Shown here in pieces: positions 1-6,152 of a stretch of DNA of 8,600 bases (the stretch's first letter is position 1; every line of letters begins with the position of its first letter). The position numbers and the translations under genes were made by a program. Source of the stretch: Candidatus Caldarchaeum sp. (GTDB lineage: Archaea; Thermoproteota; Nitrososphaeria_A; Caldarchaeales; Caldarchaeaceae); assembly GCA_025054515.1 (NCBI GenBank), contig JANWZT010000048.1, positions 1 to 8,600 on the forward strand. Direction: 5' to 3'. The notes under the pieces were generated by a model. It worked only from the letters and a program-made list of their open reading frames with translations, was not told where the DNA came from and did no database searches.

Positions 1-293
1 ATTTTGCCCTTTTCCTTGAGGATGTCTAGGGCATCCCGTATTCCTTGAGCACCCGCCGGAGCCGATGCGAAGGCGGTGTACATCCAGCTCGATTTGAGCG
101 GCGTGAAGGGATAAACATGTAAAAGCGTTAAGCAACCGGCCGCATTGACGAGGACGATGTTTTCGCCCAACGCTTTGTGTATCAGGCGGAGAACTAGCAT
201 TCCGCCGCAGCCTGAACACATCGGCGAACCCGGCGAGAGAAACTCTTCGACGGGAAAATCCCTCAGAGTCCTAAATATCTTCTCTGAGGTCAT
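1..293 (-). CDS. porB: 2-oxoacid (probably pyruvate):ferredoxin oxidoreductase, beta subunit, partial (N-terminal 97 codons)
   Basis: Only the N-terminus is present; the gene runs off the left edge. The beta subunit binds thiamine diphosphate and a 4Fe-4S cluster and, with alpha, oxidatively decarboxylates the 2-oxoacid in the cytoplasm. Visible hallmarks are the CSGCG motif (Cys26, Cys29) and the NAAGC segment (Cys54), which supply three of the usual four cluster ligands. They are followed by the YPFTP and W-x4-F-x4-A pattern typical of PorB. I chose the ATG at 293-291 because it overlaps the alpha stop as ATGA, and a GGGGG ribosome-binding tract (307-303) lies about 9 nt upstream. An in-frame ATG at 302 is possible but sits directly against that tract. 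It is the last visible gene of a gammadelta-alpha-beta operon and is probably translationally coupled to alpha. Pyruvate specificity is inferred from overall resemblance; a branched-chain 2-oxoacid is possible. Confidence 0.9.
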   Translation of the reverse strand, partial: MTSEKIFRTLRDFPVEEFLSPGSPMCSGCGGMLVLRLIHKALGENIVLVNAAGCLTLLHVYPFTPLKSSWMYTAFASAPAGAQGIRDALDILKEKGK

Positions 294-1522
294 CCAAACC
301 ATCCCCCGCATCCAGCCAGTTTCAAGGCCTTCTCCACGTCTCTTAGTTCGTCTTTTCTGAAAAGAAAGACCGGCTCTGTTGAATCGATTTTCTCGGGATG
401 GATGAGTAAATCGAAGATGGTTTCAAACTCTTCTAAGGCGATGTATTTGCCGCCGAGGCCTCCGACCACCGACAAAATCGTTTCCGGCCTGTTCTTTGCA
501 TGGTATAGTGTTCCAGCTATTTCGTTGTAGAGGATGCCGCCGAGGCCGAGGGAGATGTTTTGGTCGAAGACCGCCACAGCTTTGCGGTTTCGCAGAGCAT
601 CGACTATTTGTTTTTTCGGGAAAGGCCGTACAACGGTTATCTTGAGCAAGCCAGCGGGGATGTTTCTTTCCCTCAAAAGTTTCACTGCTTTTCTTCCGGC
701 GGTGGTGAAAGAGTTGGTCATCACCAAAACATATTCGGCGTCTTCCAGCATGAATCCTTCACACAAACGTAAGTCTCTTTCCGTCAGATGACGATATTCT
801 TCAGCGGCTTTTTCAAAGACGGCTAACGCTCTGTTCATCGATTCGTGGAGGTTGTATTTGAAATAGGTGTAGATGTGTCCGCCGAGCACGGGCGGGCCTT
901 TTACCACGGATGTGTTTGCCCTGAAAGGTTTGAACGCTTCGTATGGCGGGAGAAAGTCGGCAACGGTCTTGGGGCTGGGCAGCCGGACCGGCTCCCTCGT
1001 GAAGGAAAGGTAGAACCCGTCCATGTTAACTATTGAGGGAAGCATGATTTGTTTGTCTTCTGAAACCCTGTATGCGATGAGGATGAGGTCGAGGACTTCT
1101 TGGCATGTTTCGGCGTGGAACTGCATGAACCCGCTGTCCCGTGCCGCGAGAACGTCGTTATGGTCGGGTTCGAGGGTGATGGGCGCGGCTACTCCGCGTG
1201 AAACGTTGACCAAAACAATCGGTGCTCTCCATCCGGCGATGCTGTAGAGCATTTCGAAGCCGTAGAGGAGGCCTTGGCTGGATGTTGCCGTGAAAACCCG
1301 TGCACCTGTGAGAGAGGCCGTGCCCGCGGCGGTGAGCATGGAATGCTCCGACTCGAGCTGGATGAGCTTTGCCTTCATCACACCTTCGCTTGTCCATTTG
1401 GCGATGGTTTCGATGATTTCCGTCTGAGGCGTGATTGGGTAGGCGGGAACGTAGTCGACGTCAGCGAGCCTCGCGGCCCAAGCAGCCGCCGTGTTTCCAG
1501 TCATCATTTCAACTTCACGCAA
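290..1522 (-). CDS. porA: 2-oxoacid (probably pyruvate):ferredoxin oxidoreductase, alpha subunit
   Basis: The 410-residue length matches archaeal PorA (about 390-400). The alpha subunit builds the active site with beta, where the 2-oxoacid is decarboxylated on thiamine diphosphate and the acyl group passes to CoA while ferredoxin is reduced. Evidence: an N-terminal MMTGN segment, the YPITPQTE signature at residues 28-35, a TSSQGL loop, and the D-H-x-D...RD-x-G-x-x-Q-F stretch characteristic of PorA. The C-terminal third resembles the transketolase C-terminal-like domain. The TTG start at 1522 is favoured because a strong GGGAGGGG ribosome-binding site (1537-1530) lies 7 nt upstream, inside the end of the gammadelta gene. 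The ATGs at 1507 and 1504 are alternatives. The gene overlaps gammadelta by 8 bp and beta by 4 bp, so the three form one transcript. Substrate is inferred; 2-oxoisovalerate-type enzymes have the same architecture. Confidence 0.92.
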   Translation of the reverse strand: MREVEMMTGNTAAAWAARLADVDYVPAYPITPQTEIIETIAKWTSEGVMKAKLIQLESEHSMLTAAGTASLTGARVFTATSSQGLLYGFEMLYSIAGWRAPIVLVNVSRGVAAPITLEPDHNDVLAARDSGFMQFHAETCQEVLDLILIAYRVSEDKQIMLPSIVNMDGFYLSFTREPVRLPSPKTVADFLPPYEAFKPFRANTSVVKGPPVLGGHIYTYFKYNLHESMNRALAVFEKAAEEYRHLTERDLRLCEGFMLEDAEYVLVMTNSFTTAGRKAVKLLRERNIPAGLLKITVVRPFPKKQIVDALRNRKAVAVFDQNISLGLGGILYNEIAGTLYHAKNRPETILSVVGGLGGKYIALEEFETIFDLLIHPEKIDSTEPVFLFRKDELRDVEKALKLAGCGGWFG

Positions 1523-2432
1523 CGATCTTCCCCTCCCTGACCGCGGAAATGGCGCGGAGCGGGCATTCGACCATGCAAATCATGCATCCCTTACAGTTGT
1601 CGTAGTCTATGACCGGCTTGTTAGCTTCGTCAAGGGAGATCACGGAGTCGGGACAGTAGATGAAACATATCATACATCCCGTACATTTTTCGTAGTCGAC
1701 TACGGGCCGGAAAATTCTCCAGTTTCCTGTCCTGCGTAAATAGGCGTTTCCCATGTTTGAGATTTCGTGGAGAACGACTTTTCCGACCGTCAAAGAGATT
1801 ACCTGCCGTCTTGCCGCTGGAGCTTCATTAAACCGATGTGGCACGGTCGGCACTTTTTCGAACACATTTGAAACGACATGAAGATTTTTCTGTATGGTTT
1901 CATCGTCTAAGCCAATTTCGTACAATTCCTCGGCGGTTGCCTCGAGGAGAGCCTGTTTTTCTATCACGCCGGTGAGTTTCGCAGCCGCTGCAGCGGCTGG
2001 AGCGCTTATAACTGGTTTTCCGATGATGTCGAGCGCTTCGTCAGTTAGGTTGTGTTCGACGACGATGTAATGGTTGTTCGTTTCGGGGAAATGTTGATGA
2101 TGGGATGTGTTGATGAAAACGATGCCGCCGTCGACCAGGCCTTCGAGAGGCTTGGCCATCCAGTCCTCCAATAAGGTTTCATCCATGACGATGAGGATAT
2201 GCGGGTCGAAGATGTAGCCTCTTTCCAATATGGGCTGGTCCGCAATTCTGGTAAAGCCCGCGACGGGCGCGCCGCGTCTTTCGGCGCCGTAAATCGGTGA
2301 ATCCTGCGCGACGTAGCCCGTCAAGAAAGCCGCCCTACCGAGAATGCGGCAGCTCGTTTTAACACCTTGACCCCCTCGCCCGTGAAACCTGACCTTCAAC
2401 AACACGGGGGTTCCCAACAATAATGTTCGCAT
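1515..2432 (-). CDS. porGD: 2-oxoacid:ferredoxin oxidoreductase, fused gamma-delta subunit
   Basis: A 305-residue fusion of two subunits often encoded separately. Residues about 12-190 are the gamma domain, opening with the FHGRGGQG signature (GRGGQG at 18-23) and an R-R-G-A-P motif. A linker of about 50 residues leads to a C-terminal 2x[4Fe-4S] ferredoxin domain (delta). Its two C-x2-C-x2-C-x3-C-P motifs are Cys250/253/256/260 and Cys280/283/286/290. The delta part relays electrons from the alpha/beta active site to soluble ferredoxin. It is first in the operon and diverges from the acyl-CoA synthetase. The start is uncertain: the ATG at 2432 has no spaced ribosome-binding site, and homologues usually begin just before L-K-V-R-F-H-G, which would correspond to GTG at 2405 or TTG at 2402. 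A short or leaderless transcript is likely. Confidence 0.9.
   Translation of the reverse strand: MRTLLLGTPVLLKVRFHGRGGQGVKTSCRILGRAAFLTGYVAQDSPIYGAERRGAPVAGFTRIADQPILERGYIFDPHILIVMDETLLEDWMAKPLEGLVDGGIVFINTSHHQHFPETNNHYIVVEHNLTDEALDIIGKPVISAPAAAAAAKLTGVIEKQALLEATAEELYEIGLDDETIQKNLHVVSNVFEKVPTVPHRFNEAPAARRQVISLTVGKVVLHEISNMGNAYLRRTGNWRIFRPVVDYEKCTGCMICFIYCPDSVISLDEANKPVIDYDNCKGCMICMVECPLRAISAVREGKIVA
1530..1537 (-). promoter_or_regulatory. Ribosome-binding site deciding the TTG start of porA
   Basis: Read on the minus strand this is GGGAGGGG, an extended purine tract complementary to the 3' end of archaeal 16S rRNA. It is 7 nt before the TTG at 1522 and inside the last codons of the upstream gammadelta gene. 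Spacing to the ATG at 1507 would be 22 nt, which is too long, so this site argues for the TTG start. Confidence 0.6.
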
Positions 2433-2500
2433 CCTCTGATATATCCTTTGAAGGTTTTGGCGTTTAATACAGGGTTTTGACCATTAATGGTGAAAACGGG
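2433..2500. promoter_or_regulatory. Divergent promoter region between porGD and the ADP-forming synthetase
   Basis: This 68-bp gap must hold both promoters. The AT-rich motif GTTTAATAC (2462-2470) reads as a TATA-like box on the plus strand and as GTATTAAAC on the minus strand. It could place start sites about 25 bp to either side, giving leaders of about 10 nt for both genes. A second minus-strand candidate, GATATATC, lies at 2439-2446. GGTGA at 2489-2493 is a plausible ribosome-binding site 7 nt before the TTG at 2501. The box assignments are by eye. Confidence 0.4.
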
Positions 2501-2641
2501 TTGAACGGTCTATCGGCTTTTTTCAAGCCAGCTTCTATAGCAGTCGCCGGAGCCTCTCGTGAACCCGAGAAAATCGGCCACGTGATATACAAACAGCTGA
2601 AACAAAACAAGGAGAAAGGCATTTTGGCGGCAGATATCTAA
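2501..2641 (+). pseudogene. Detached N-terminus of the ADP-forming acyl-CoA synthetase, ended by in-frame TAA
   Basis: In the same frame as the downstream open frame, this stretch encodes the start of the CoA-binding Rossmann domain. It reads F-K-P-A-S-I-A-V-A-G-A-S-R-E-P, matching the family pattern of a short helix, a beta strand and the GASREP nucleotide/CoA-binding loop (residues 17-22). It begins at TTG 2501 with a GGTGA ribosome-binding site 7 nt upstream. Codon 47 is TAA (2639-2641), exactly where family members carry the tyrosine of the Y-P-V-N-P strand; the next codons encode P-V-N. One base change (TAC or TAT to TAA) explains the break, and no frameshift is needed. Either this is a recent nonsense mutation or a base error in the assembly. 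With the stop removed the gene is 703 codons, the usual length of the fused enzyme. Confidence 0.8.
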
Positions 2642-2656
2642 CCAGTCAACACATAT

Positions 2657-4612
2657 GTGAATCAAATAGATGGGGACAAAGTTTTCAAAGGCTTCGGCGA
2701 AATAGGAAAGCCCGTAGACCTCGTCGTCGTTGCTGTTCCAGCCTCCTTCGTGCCCGATGTTGTAAAAGATGCCGCTGAAAATGGGGCAAAAGCCGCCGTC
2801 GTTGTCAGCGGTGGATTTTCGGAGACGGGAAACGACCGGCTGGAAAACGCTTTACGGCAGATTGTCCAAACTTCGAATTTGCGAATATTGGGCCCCAACA
2901 CCGTCGGAATCATGGACTTTTACACCGGCGTAGACACCTTCTTCATCAGGGAATTCAAAACCTCTTTGAACGGCGGCTCTCTCAAAAACATGGCTTATCC
3001 AAAACCCGGCGCCGTGGCGTTGGTTTCACAAAGCGGAGCTCTTGCCACTTATTTCATCGACGCGTTCGCTGAGAGAAACGGCGGGATTCGGGCCGTCGCC
3101 TGCGTCGGCAACCAAGTCGACGTCAAAGCCGAGGAGCTGGTTTCTTTCTTCGTCGAAGACGAGTTGACCAAAGTTTTGGCTGTTTACGTGGAAGGCGTTG
3201 CTGATGGACGGAGTTTTCTGAACCATGTTTTGAGAGCTCGGAAGCTTGGGAAGCAGGTTGTGGTGCTTAAGGCCGGGCGCTCAAAGACAACCGAGAAAGC
3301 CGCCTACACCCACACCGCAAGCATGGTAGGTGAATGGGATGTGTTTGTCGGTGCTTTTCGTCAAGCCGGCGCCGTCGTCGTTGAATCCGTCAAAGAATTG
3401 GTCGACGTAGCTTATGCAGCGAGTTTGACAAACTTTCCGCAAGGCCGTAGGCTGCTTGTGCTGACCAACGCCGGAGGTTTCTCCGTCTCATCCTCCGACC
3501 TCGCGGAACTCAATGGCTTGGAGCTGCTGCAGTTTCCAGAAGACGTCATCGAAGGGCTTGTGTCTTTGCGCAGTTCGGGGAAAATTCCGCCGATTGTTGT
3601 TCCAAACAACCCACTGGATTTGAGCGGCAGCGCAACGCCTGAATCGTTCGAAGCATCATACGGTCTTCTGTCCGGGTTAGGCGACATCCATCTTTTGATG
3701 CCTCTTCATACACCGCCGGCGATGAACGAATCCGTAGTCGAAAAACTTGTGAAAAAAGCCAAAGCCGTCCACAAAACTGTTCTGGTGTGCTGCCCCGGCT
3801 CATCGGAATACGCAGCTTTGTTCAGACGTTTGTTTTCTGAAAACGATGTTCCAGTTTTCCGTGATTTGGAGGATGCTTTGCGGGTTGCCGGGCTGCTTGC
3901 GAAAACCATCACTCCTCAAAGAGATGGTTTTCCCCATGTGAGGTCTGCAGCGGCCGGTTCTGCGAAGCCGATGAGTAGGTCAGCTCTGATCTCTCTCCTG
4001 CGGGAAAACTGTTTGGAGCCGGTTGACGAAATAATTGTCTTCCGGGAGTCTGAGGCGTTGAAGGCTGCTCGCGAAATCGGGTTCCCCGTCGTCATGAAGC
4101 TGGCGTCTGAGAAGGTGGCGCACAAAAGCGACGTTGGTGGAGTGGTCCTTAATCTTTCGGAGGAATCGCAGGTCGTGGAGGCTTTTCGGAGGTTGATGAA
4201 TTTGGCGGCTAAACTGGGCGTGGAAGGCGATGGTTTGGTTGTTCAAGAAACCTTCAAAGGGCTTGAGCTTATCGTCGGTGGAAAGAACGACCGCGTTTTC
4301 GGGCCCGTGGTTACGGTTGGGCTGGGCGGGTTCTTCACCGAAGCGTTACGCGACACCGTGTCCTTGGTCGCCCCGGCACAGCCTCATGAAGTCAAGACGA
4401 TGCTACAGTATCTCAAACACAAACAGCTTCTTTACGGGTTCAGAAACATCCCGCCAGCAGACATCGACACCATCGCCAAAGCCGTCACCAACCTCTCCAA
4501 CATCATCATTAAAAATCCCACCATCACCACAATCGAAATAAACCCACTGACCATCAGCCACAAAAAAGCAAAAGCGGTAGATTTCCGCGCGACATTAACA
4601 ACCAACACTTAA
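2657..4612 (+). CDS. acdAB: ADP-forming acetate (acyl)-CoA ligase, fused alpha/beta, N-terminally truncated reading frame
   Basis: Family reaction: acyl-CoA + ADP + Pi gives acid + CoA + ATP, in the cytoplasm, through phosphohistidine intermediates. The 651-residue frame holds the rest of the CoA-binding domain (to about 90), the succinyl-CoA-synthetase-like domains (about 110-420; LVSQSGALA, and the phosphorylatable histidine in the T-H-T-A-S motif, His219) and a C-terminal ATP-grasp/beta part (about 430-645). The second shuttle histidine is in A-H-K-S-D-V-G-G (His489), and the protein ends with the E-I-N-P-L motif. The frame nominally opens at GTG 2657, with no ribosome-binding site before it. 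The true gene almost certainly starts at TTG 2501 but is blocked by TAA at 2639-2641. Without the first 52 codons the CoA-binding fold lacks its GASREP loop, so the product is probably inactive unless the stop is an error or is read through. It is divergent from the por operon, which fits acetyl-CoA use; the substrate is not proven. Confidence 0.85.
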   Translation: MNQIDGDKVFKGFGEIGKPVDLVVVAVPASFVPDVVKDAAENGAKAAVVVSGGFSETGNDRLENALRQIVQTSNLRILGPNTVGIMDFYTGVDTFFIREFKTSLNGGSLKNMAYPKPGAVALVSQSGALATYFIDAFAERNGGIRAVACVGNQVDVKAEELVSFFVEDELTKVLAVYVEGVADGRSFLNHVLRARKLGKQVVVLKAGRSKTTEKAAYTHTASMVGEWDVFVGAFRQAGAVVVESVKELVDVAYAASLTNFPQGRRLLVLTNAGGFSVSSSDLAELNGLELLQFPEDVIEGLVSLRSSGKIPPIVVPNNPLDLSGSATPESFEASYGLLSGLGDIHLLMPLHTPPAMNESVVEKLVKKAKAVHKTVLVCCPGSSEYAALFRRLFSENDVPVFRDLEDALRVAGLLAKTITPQRDGFPHVRSAAAGSAKPMSRSALISLLRENCLEPVDEIIVFRESEALKAAREIGFPVVMKLASEKVAHKSDVGGVVLNLSEESQVVEAFRRLMNLAAKLGVEGDGLVVQETFKGLELIVGGKNDRVFGPVVTVGLGGFFTEALRDTVSLVAPAQPHEVKTMLQYLKHKQLLYGFRNIPPADIDTIAKAVTNLSNIIIKNPTITTIEINPLTISHKKAKAVDFRATLTTNT

Positions 4613-4616
4613 AAAC
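4609..4616 (+). promoter_or_regulatory. TATA-like box for the tRNA-Pro gene
   Basis: CTTAAAAA ends 24 bp before the first base of the mature tRNA, the spacing expected for an archaeal TATA box. It overlaps the TAA stop (4610-4612) of the acyl-CoA synthetase, so the tRNA promoter is embedded in the end of that gene. Assigned by position and composition only. Confidence 0.4.
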
Positions 4617-4640
4617 ACCAAACAAAACACACTAACCCGT

Positions 4641-4716
4641 GGGGCCGTGGTCTAGCTTGGTCTAAGACTCCAGCCTGGGGCGCTGGCAATCCTGGGTTCA
4701 AATCCCAGCGGCCCCA
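4641..4716 (+). tRNA. trnP-GGG: tRNA-Pro (anticodon GGG)
   Basis: A complete cloverleaf can be folded by hand. The acceptor stem pairs GGGGCCG (4641-4647) with CGGCCCC (4709-4715), with A73 at 4716. The D stem pairs GTCT with AGAC and has a GG in the loop. The anticodon stem CCAGC/GCTGG (4670-4674/4682-4686) encloses the loop CTGGGGC with anticodon GGG at 4677-4679, which reads proline CCC (and CCU by wobble). The T arm is CTGGG-TTCAAAT-CCCAG. All stems are fully paired and there is no visible intron. The 3' CCA is not encoded (TCT follows), so it must be added by the CCA-adding enzyme. The gene sits in the short gap between the acyl-CoA synthetase and the LysX-like ligase. Confidence 0.95.
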
Positions 4717-4724
4717 TCTTGCAC

Positions 4725-4733
4725 GTTTATATG
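4725..4733 (+). promoter_or_regulatory. TATA box for the LysX-like ligase gene
   Basis: GTTTATATG matches the archaeal TTTATA-type box well. Its centre is about 39 bp before the ATG at 4768, predicting a start site near 4755 and a leader of roughly 10-14 nt. It begins only 9 bp after the tRNA, so the ligase gene has its own promoter although it follows the tRNA closely. Confidence 0.55.
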
Positions 4734-4767
4734 ATGCCGGGCTGGAATTTCATCGATTAATTGAGGA

Positions 4768-5622
4768 ATGGCCGGAAAAATCGTGGTTGAAATAGCTTTT
4801 GACACTCCGAGGCTCGAGGAGAAGCTTCTCGCCAAAGCCGTGACGGCGAAAGGGCTTGAAATTCGATTGACCAACGTCCGACAGCATGTTTTCACCATTC
4901 AGAAGACAAATGTAGACGTGAGCCTAGTCAGGTGCATTTCTCTTTACAGCGCCATTCATACCGCCGCTTTGAGAGAAGCATCTTCTGCAAGGGCGATTAA
5001 CTCTTCGCAGGCTATTATTCTCTCTGGTGATAAGGTGTTGACTGTGACAAAGTTGAAGGCCGCTGGCCTTCCCATCCCACGGACGGCGGTGGCACTCAAC
5101 GGAAAGGCGGCTCAAAAAGCGTTGGAGAAAGTGGGTTTTCCCGCGGTTGACAAACCACCCATCGGCAGTTGGGGTAGGTTAATAGCTCTGCTGAAGGACG
5201 TGGACGACTTCAAACTGGTGGCGGAACACCGGGAAATGCTGACAAGCAGCTACATGAAAACCCATCTCATCCAAGAATACATCGACCTGCCTAACCGCGA
5301 CATCCGGACATTCGTGGTCGGCGACGAAGTGGTCGGGGCCATGTATCGATATAGGAGTTCGGGTGACTGGCGGACCAACGTCGCATTAGGTGGAGAGCCT
5401 GTTCAAGCTTTTCTCAACGACGAGCTGGTTGAACTGAGCTTGAAGGCGGCGAAGTCGGTGGGAGGCGAAGTCGTAAGCATCGACGTGTTCGAAACAACCG
5501 ACGGAAGCTACCTCGTCAACGAAGTCAACGGTGTGCCGGAATTCAAAGGACTGATGAAGGCTACCGGCGTCGACATACCCGCTAAAATTGTCGAATATGT
5601 CATCGGAGTCGTAAAAAAGTAA
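4768..5622 (+). CDS. lysX: LysX/ArgX-type ATP-grasp ligase (LysW-2-aminoadipate or LysW-glutamate ligase; RimK family)
   Basis: At 284 residues this fits LysX/ArgX. These enzymes use ATP to join the amino group of 2-aminoadipate (lysine route) or glutamate (arginine route) to the C-terminal glutamate of carrier protein LysW. Features: a small N-terminal domain (1-85), then ATP-grasp with K-P-x-x-GSWGRL (GSWGRL 133-138), Q-E-Y-I-D-x-x-x-R-D-I-R, the T-N-V-A-x-G-G loop, and metal ligands Asp239, Glu252 and Asn254 (N-E-V-N). The P-E-F-K...T-G-V-D-I-P tail is typical of the LysX group rather than bacterial RimK. The ATG at 4768 is the first possible start, since an in-frame TGA lies at 4762-4764. 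GAGG at 4763-4766 is too close to be a normal ribosome-binding site, so a short-leader transcript is likely. No lysW or other pathway gene is nearby, so substrate cannot be decided. The 3' end overlaps convergent amzA by 23 bp. Confidence 0.85.
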   Translation: MAGKIVVEIAFDTPRLEEKLLAKAVTAKGLEIRLTNVRQHVFTIQKTNVDVSLVRCISLYSAIHTAALREASSARAINSSQAIILSGDKVLTVTKLKAAGLPIPRTAVALNGKAAQKALEKVGFPAVDKPPIGSWGRLIALLKDVDDFKLVAEHREMLTSSYMKTHLIQEYIDLPNRDIRTFVVGDEVVGAMYRYRSSGDWRTNVALGGEPVQAFLNDELVELSLKAAKSVGGEVVSIDVFETTDGSYLVNEVNGVPEFKGLMKATGVDIPAKIVEYVIGVVKK

Positions 5623-6115
5623 CCTTGCTCATACATCTTTCACATGGTGTGTCGTTTTTACTGTCAACCTCCAGCACCGAGTTGCTGAAAGTCATCACGC
5701 AGCCCGGCATGGTGCAGTGACGCAGGCCGAGCAGATGGCCTGTTTCGTGAACCGCTTCTTTCACCGTTCTTTGGAGCAAAAGCTTTGGATCAGCATGTCC
5801 CTCAGTCCTGATTGGGTCGAGTCGGTAAATCGACACGACTCCAGCTTTTCCGGGAGCATATCCGAAGACGAAATTTAGGCCGGGGACGTAGATGTCCCTC
5901 TCTGTAAGTAGTAGTAAGAGCTCCGGCCTTGGCTCGAGTTGGATGAGGAGTATGGCGGCGTTGTACTGTCGTCTGAGACTGTCGTAGGCTTGCTCGGGTT
6001 GAGTGAGCTTTGCGGCTTCGACGACTGTTTCAAGGCCGAAAACTTCCGCAATTTTCTGCGCCGCCGCCGTCGCGAGTGATTCATCTTTCAATTCGTTCAA
6101 AACTTTTAAACGCAT
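5600..6115 (-). CDS. amzA: Archaemetzincin family zinc metalloprotease
   Basis: A 171-residue protein, the usual size for archaeal AmzA. It carries the complete archaemetzincin signature: the zinc-binding helix HExxHxxGxxH (His123, Glu124, His127, His133), then Cys134 and Cys139, the Met-turn methionine Met141, and a C-terminal C-x2-C (Cys158, Cys161) that with the earlier cysteines binds a second zinc. The family are predicted soluble cytosolic peptidases of unclear physiological substrate; no signal peptide or membrane segment is seen. I favour ATG at 6115 (M-R-L-K-V) over the TTG at 6130, which would add five residues. Neither has a strong ribosome-binding site. The 3' end overlaps the lysX-like gene by 23 bp in convergent orientation. 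The 5' end is 27 bp from the divergent kinase gene, whose promoter appears to lie inside the first amzA codons. Confidence 0.92.
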   Translation of the reverse strand: MRLKVLNELKDESLATAAAQKIAEVFGLETVVEAAKLTQPEQAYDSLRRQYNAAILLIQLEPRPELLLLLTERDIYVPGLNFVFGYAPGKAGVVSIYRLDPIRTEGHADPKLLLQRTVKEAVHETGHLLGLRHCTMPGCVMTFSNSVLEVDSKNDTPCERCMSKVTFLRLR

Positions 6116-6152
6116 CGCGTCAACAATCAACCACGGAATTCCGTGATAATAT
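6103..6152. promoter_or_regulatory. Interlocked divergent promoters of amzA and the AK6-type kinase
   Basis: CTTTTAAA (6103-6110) is TATA-like for the plus-strand kinase and would place its start about 10 nt before GTG 6143; it lies within the first amzA codons. On the minus strand ATATTAT (6152-6146) is TATA-like for amzA, placing its start near 6123; it lies within kinase codons 2-4. Each promoter therefore overlaps the other gene's coding sequence. Assigned by eye from composition and spacing. Confidence 0.35.
6132..6145. repeat. Perfect 14-bp palindrome, possible operator
   Basis: CACGGAATTCCGTG is identical to its reverse complement. It occupies the middle of the divergent amzA/kinase gap, covers the kinase GTG start codon (6143-6145), and lies between the two candidate TATA boxes. 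Its position suits a dimeric regulator that could affect both genes, but no regulator or second copy is seen. Confidence 0.4.

Noticed and set aside
2090..2130. Repeated TTGATGA motifs on the plus strand as possible C boxes.
   Set aside because: They lie in solid coding sequence of porGD, the purine at the first position is missing, and no matching D boxes are seen.
2639..2641. Stop recoding as pyrrolysine or selenocysteine at codon 47.
   Set aside because: The codon is TAA, not TAG or TGA, and the expected residue is a structural tyrosine, so neither known recoding system applies.
2657..2660. GTG 2657 as the genuine start of a naturally short acyl-CoA synthetase.
   Set aside because: There is no ribosome-binding site, and the same frame upstream encodes the well-conserved missing N-terminus, including GASREP, with its own ribosome-binding site and TTG start.
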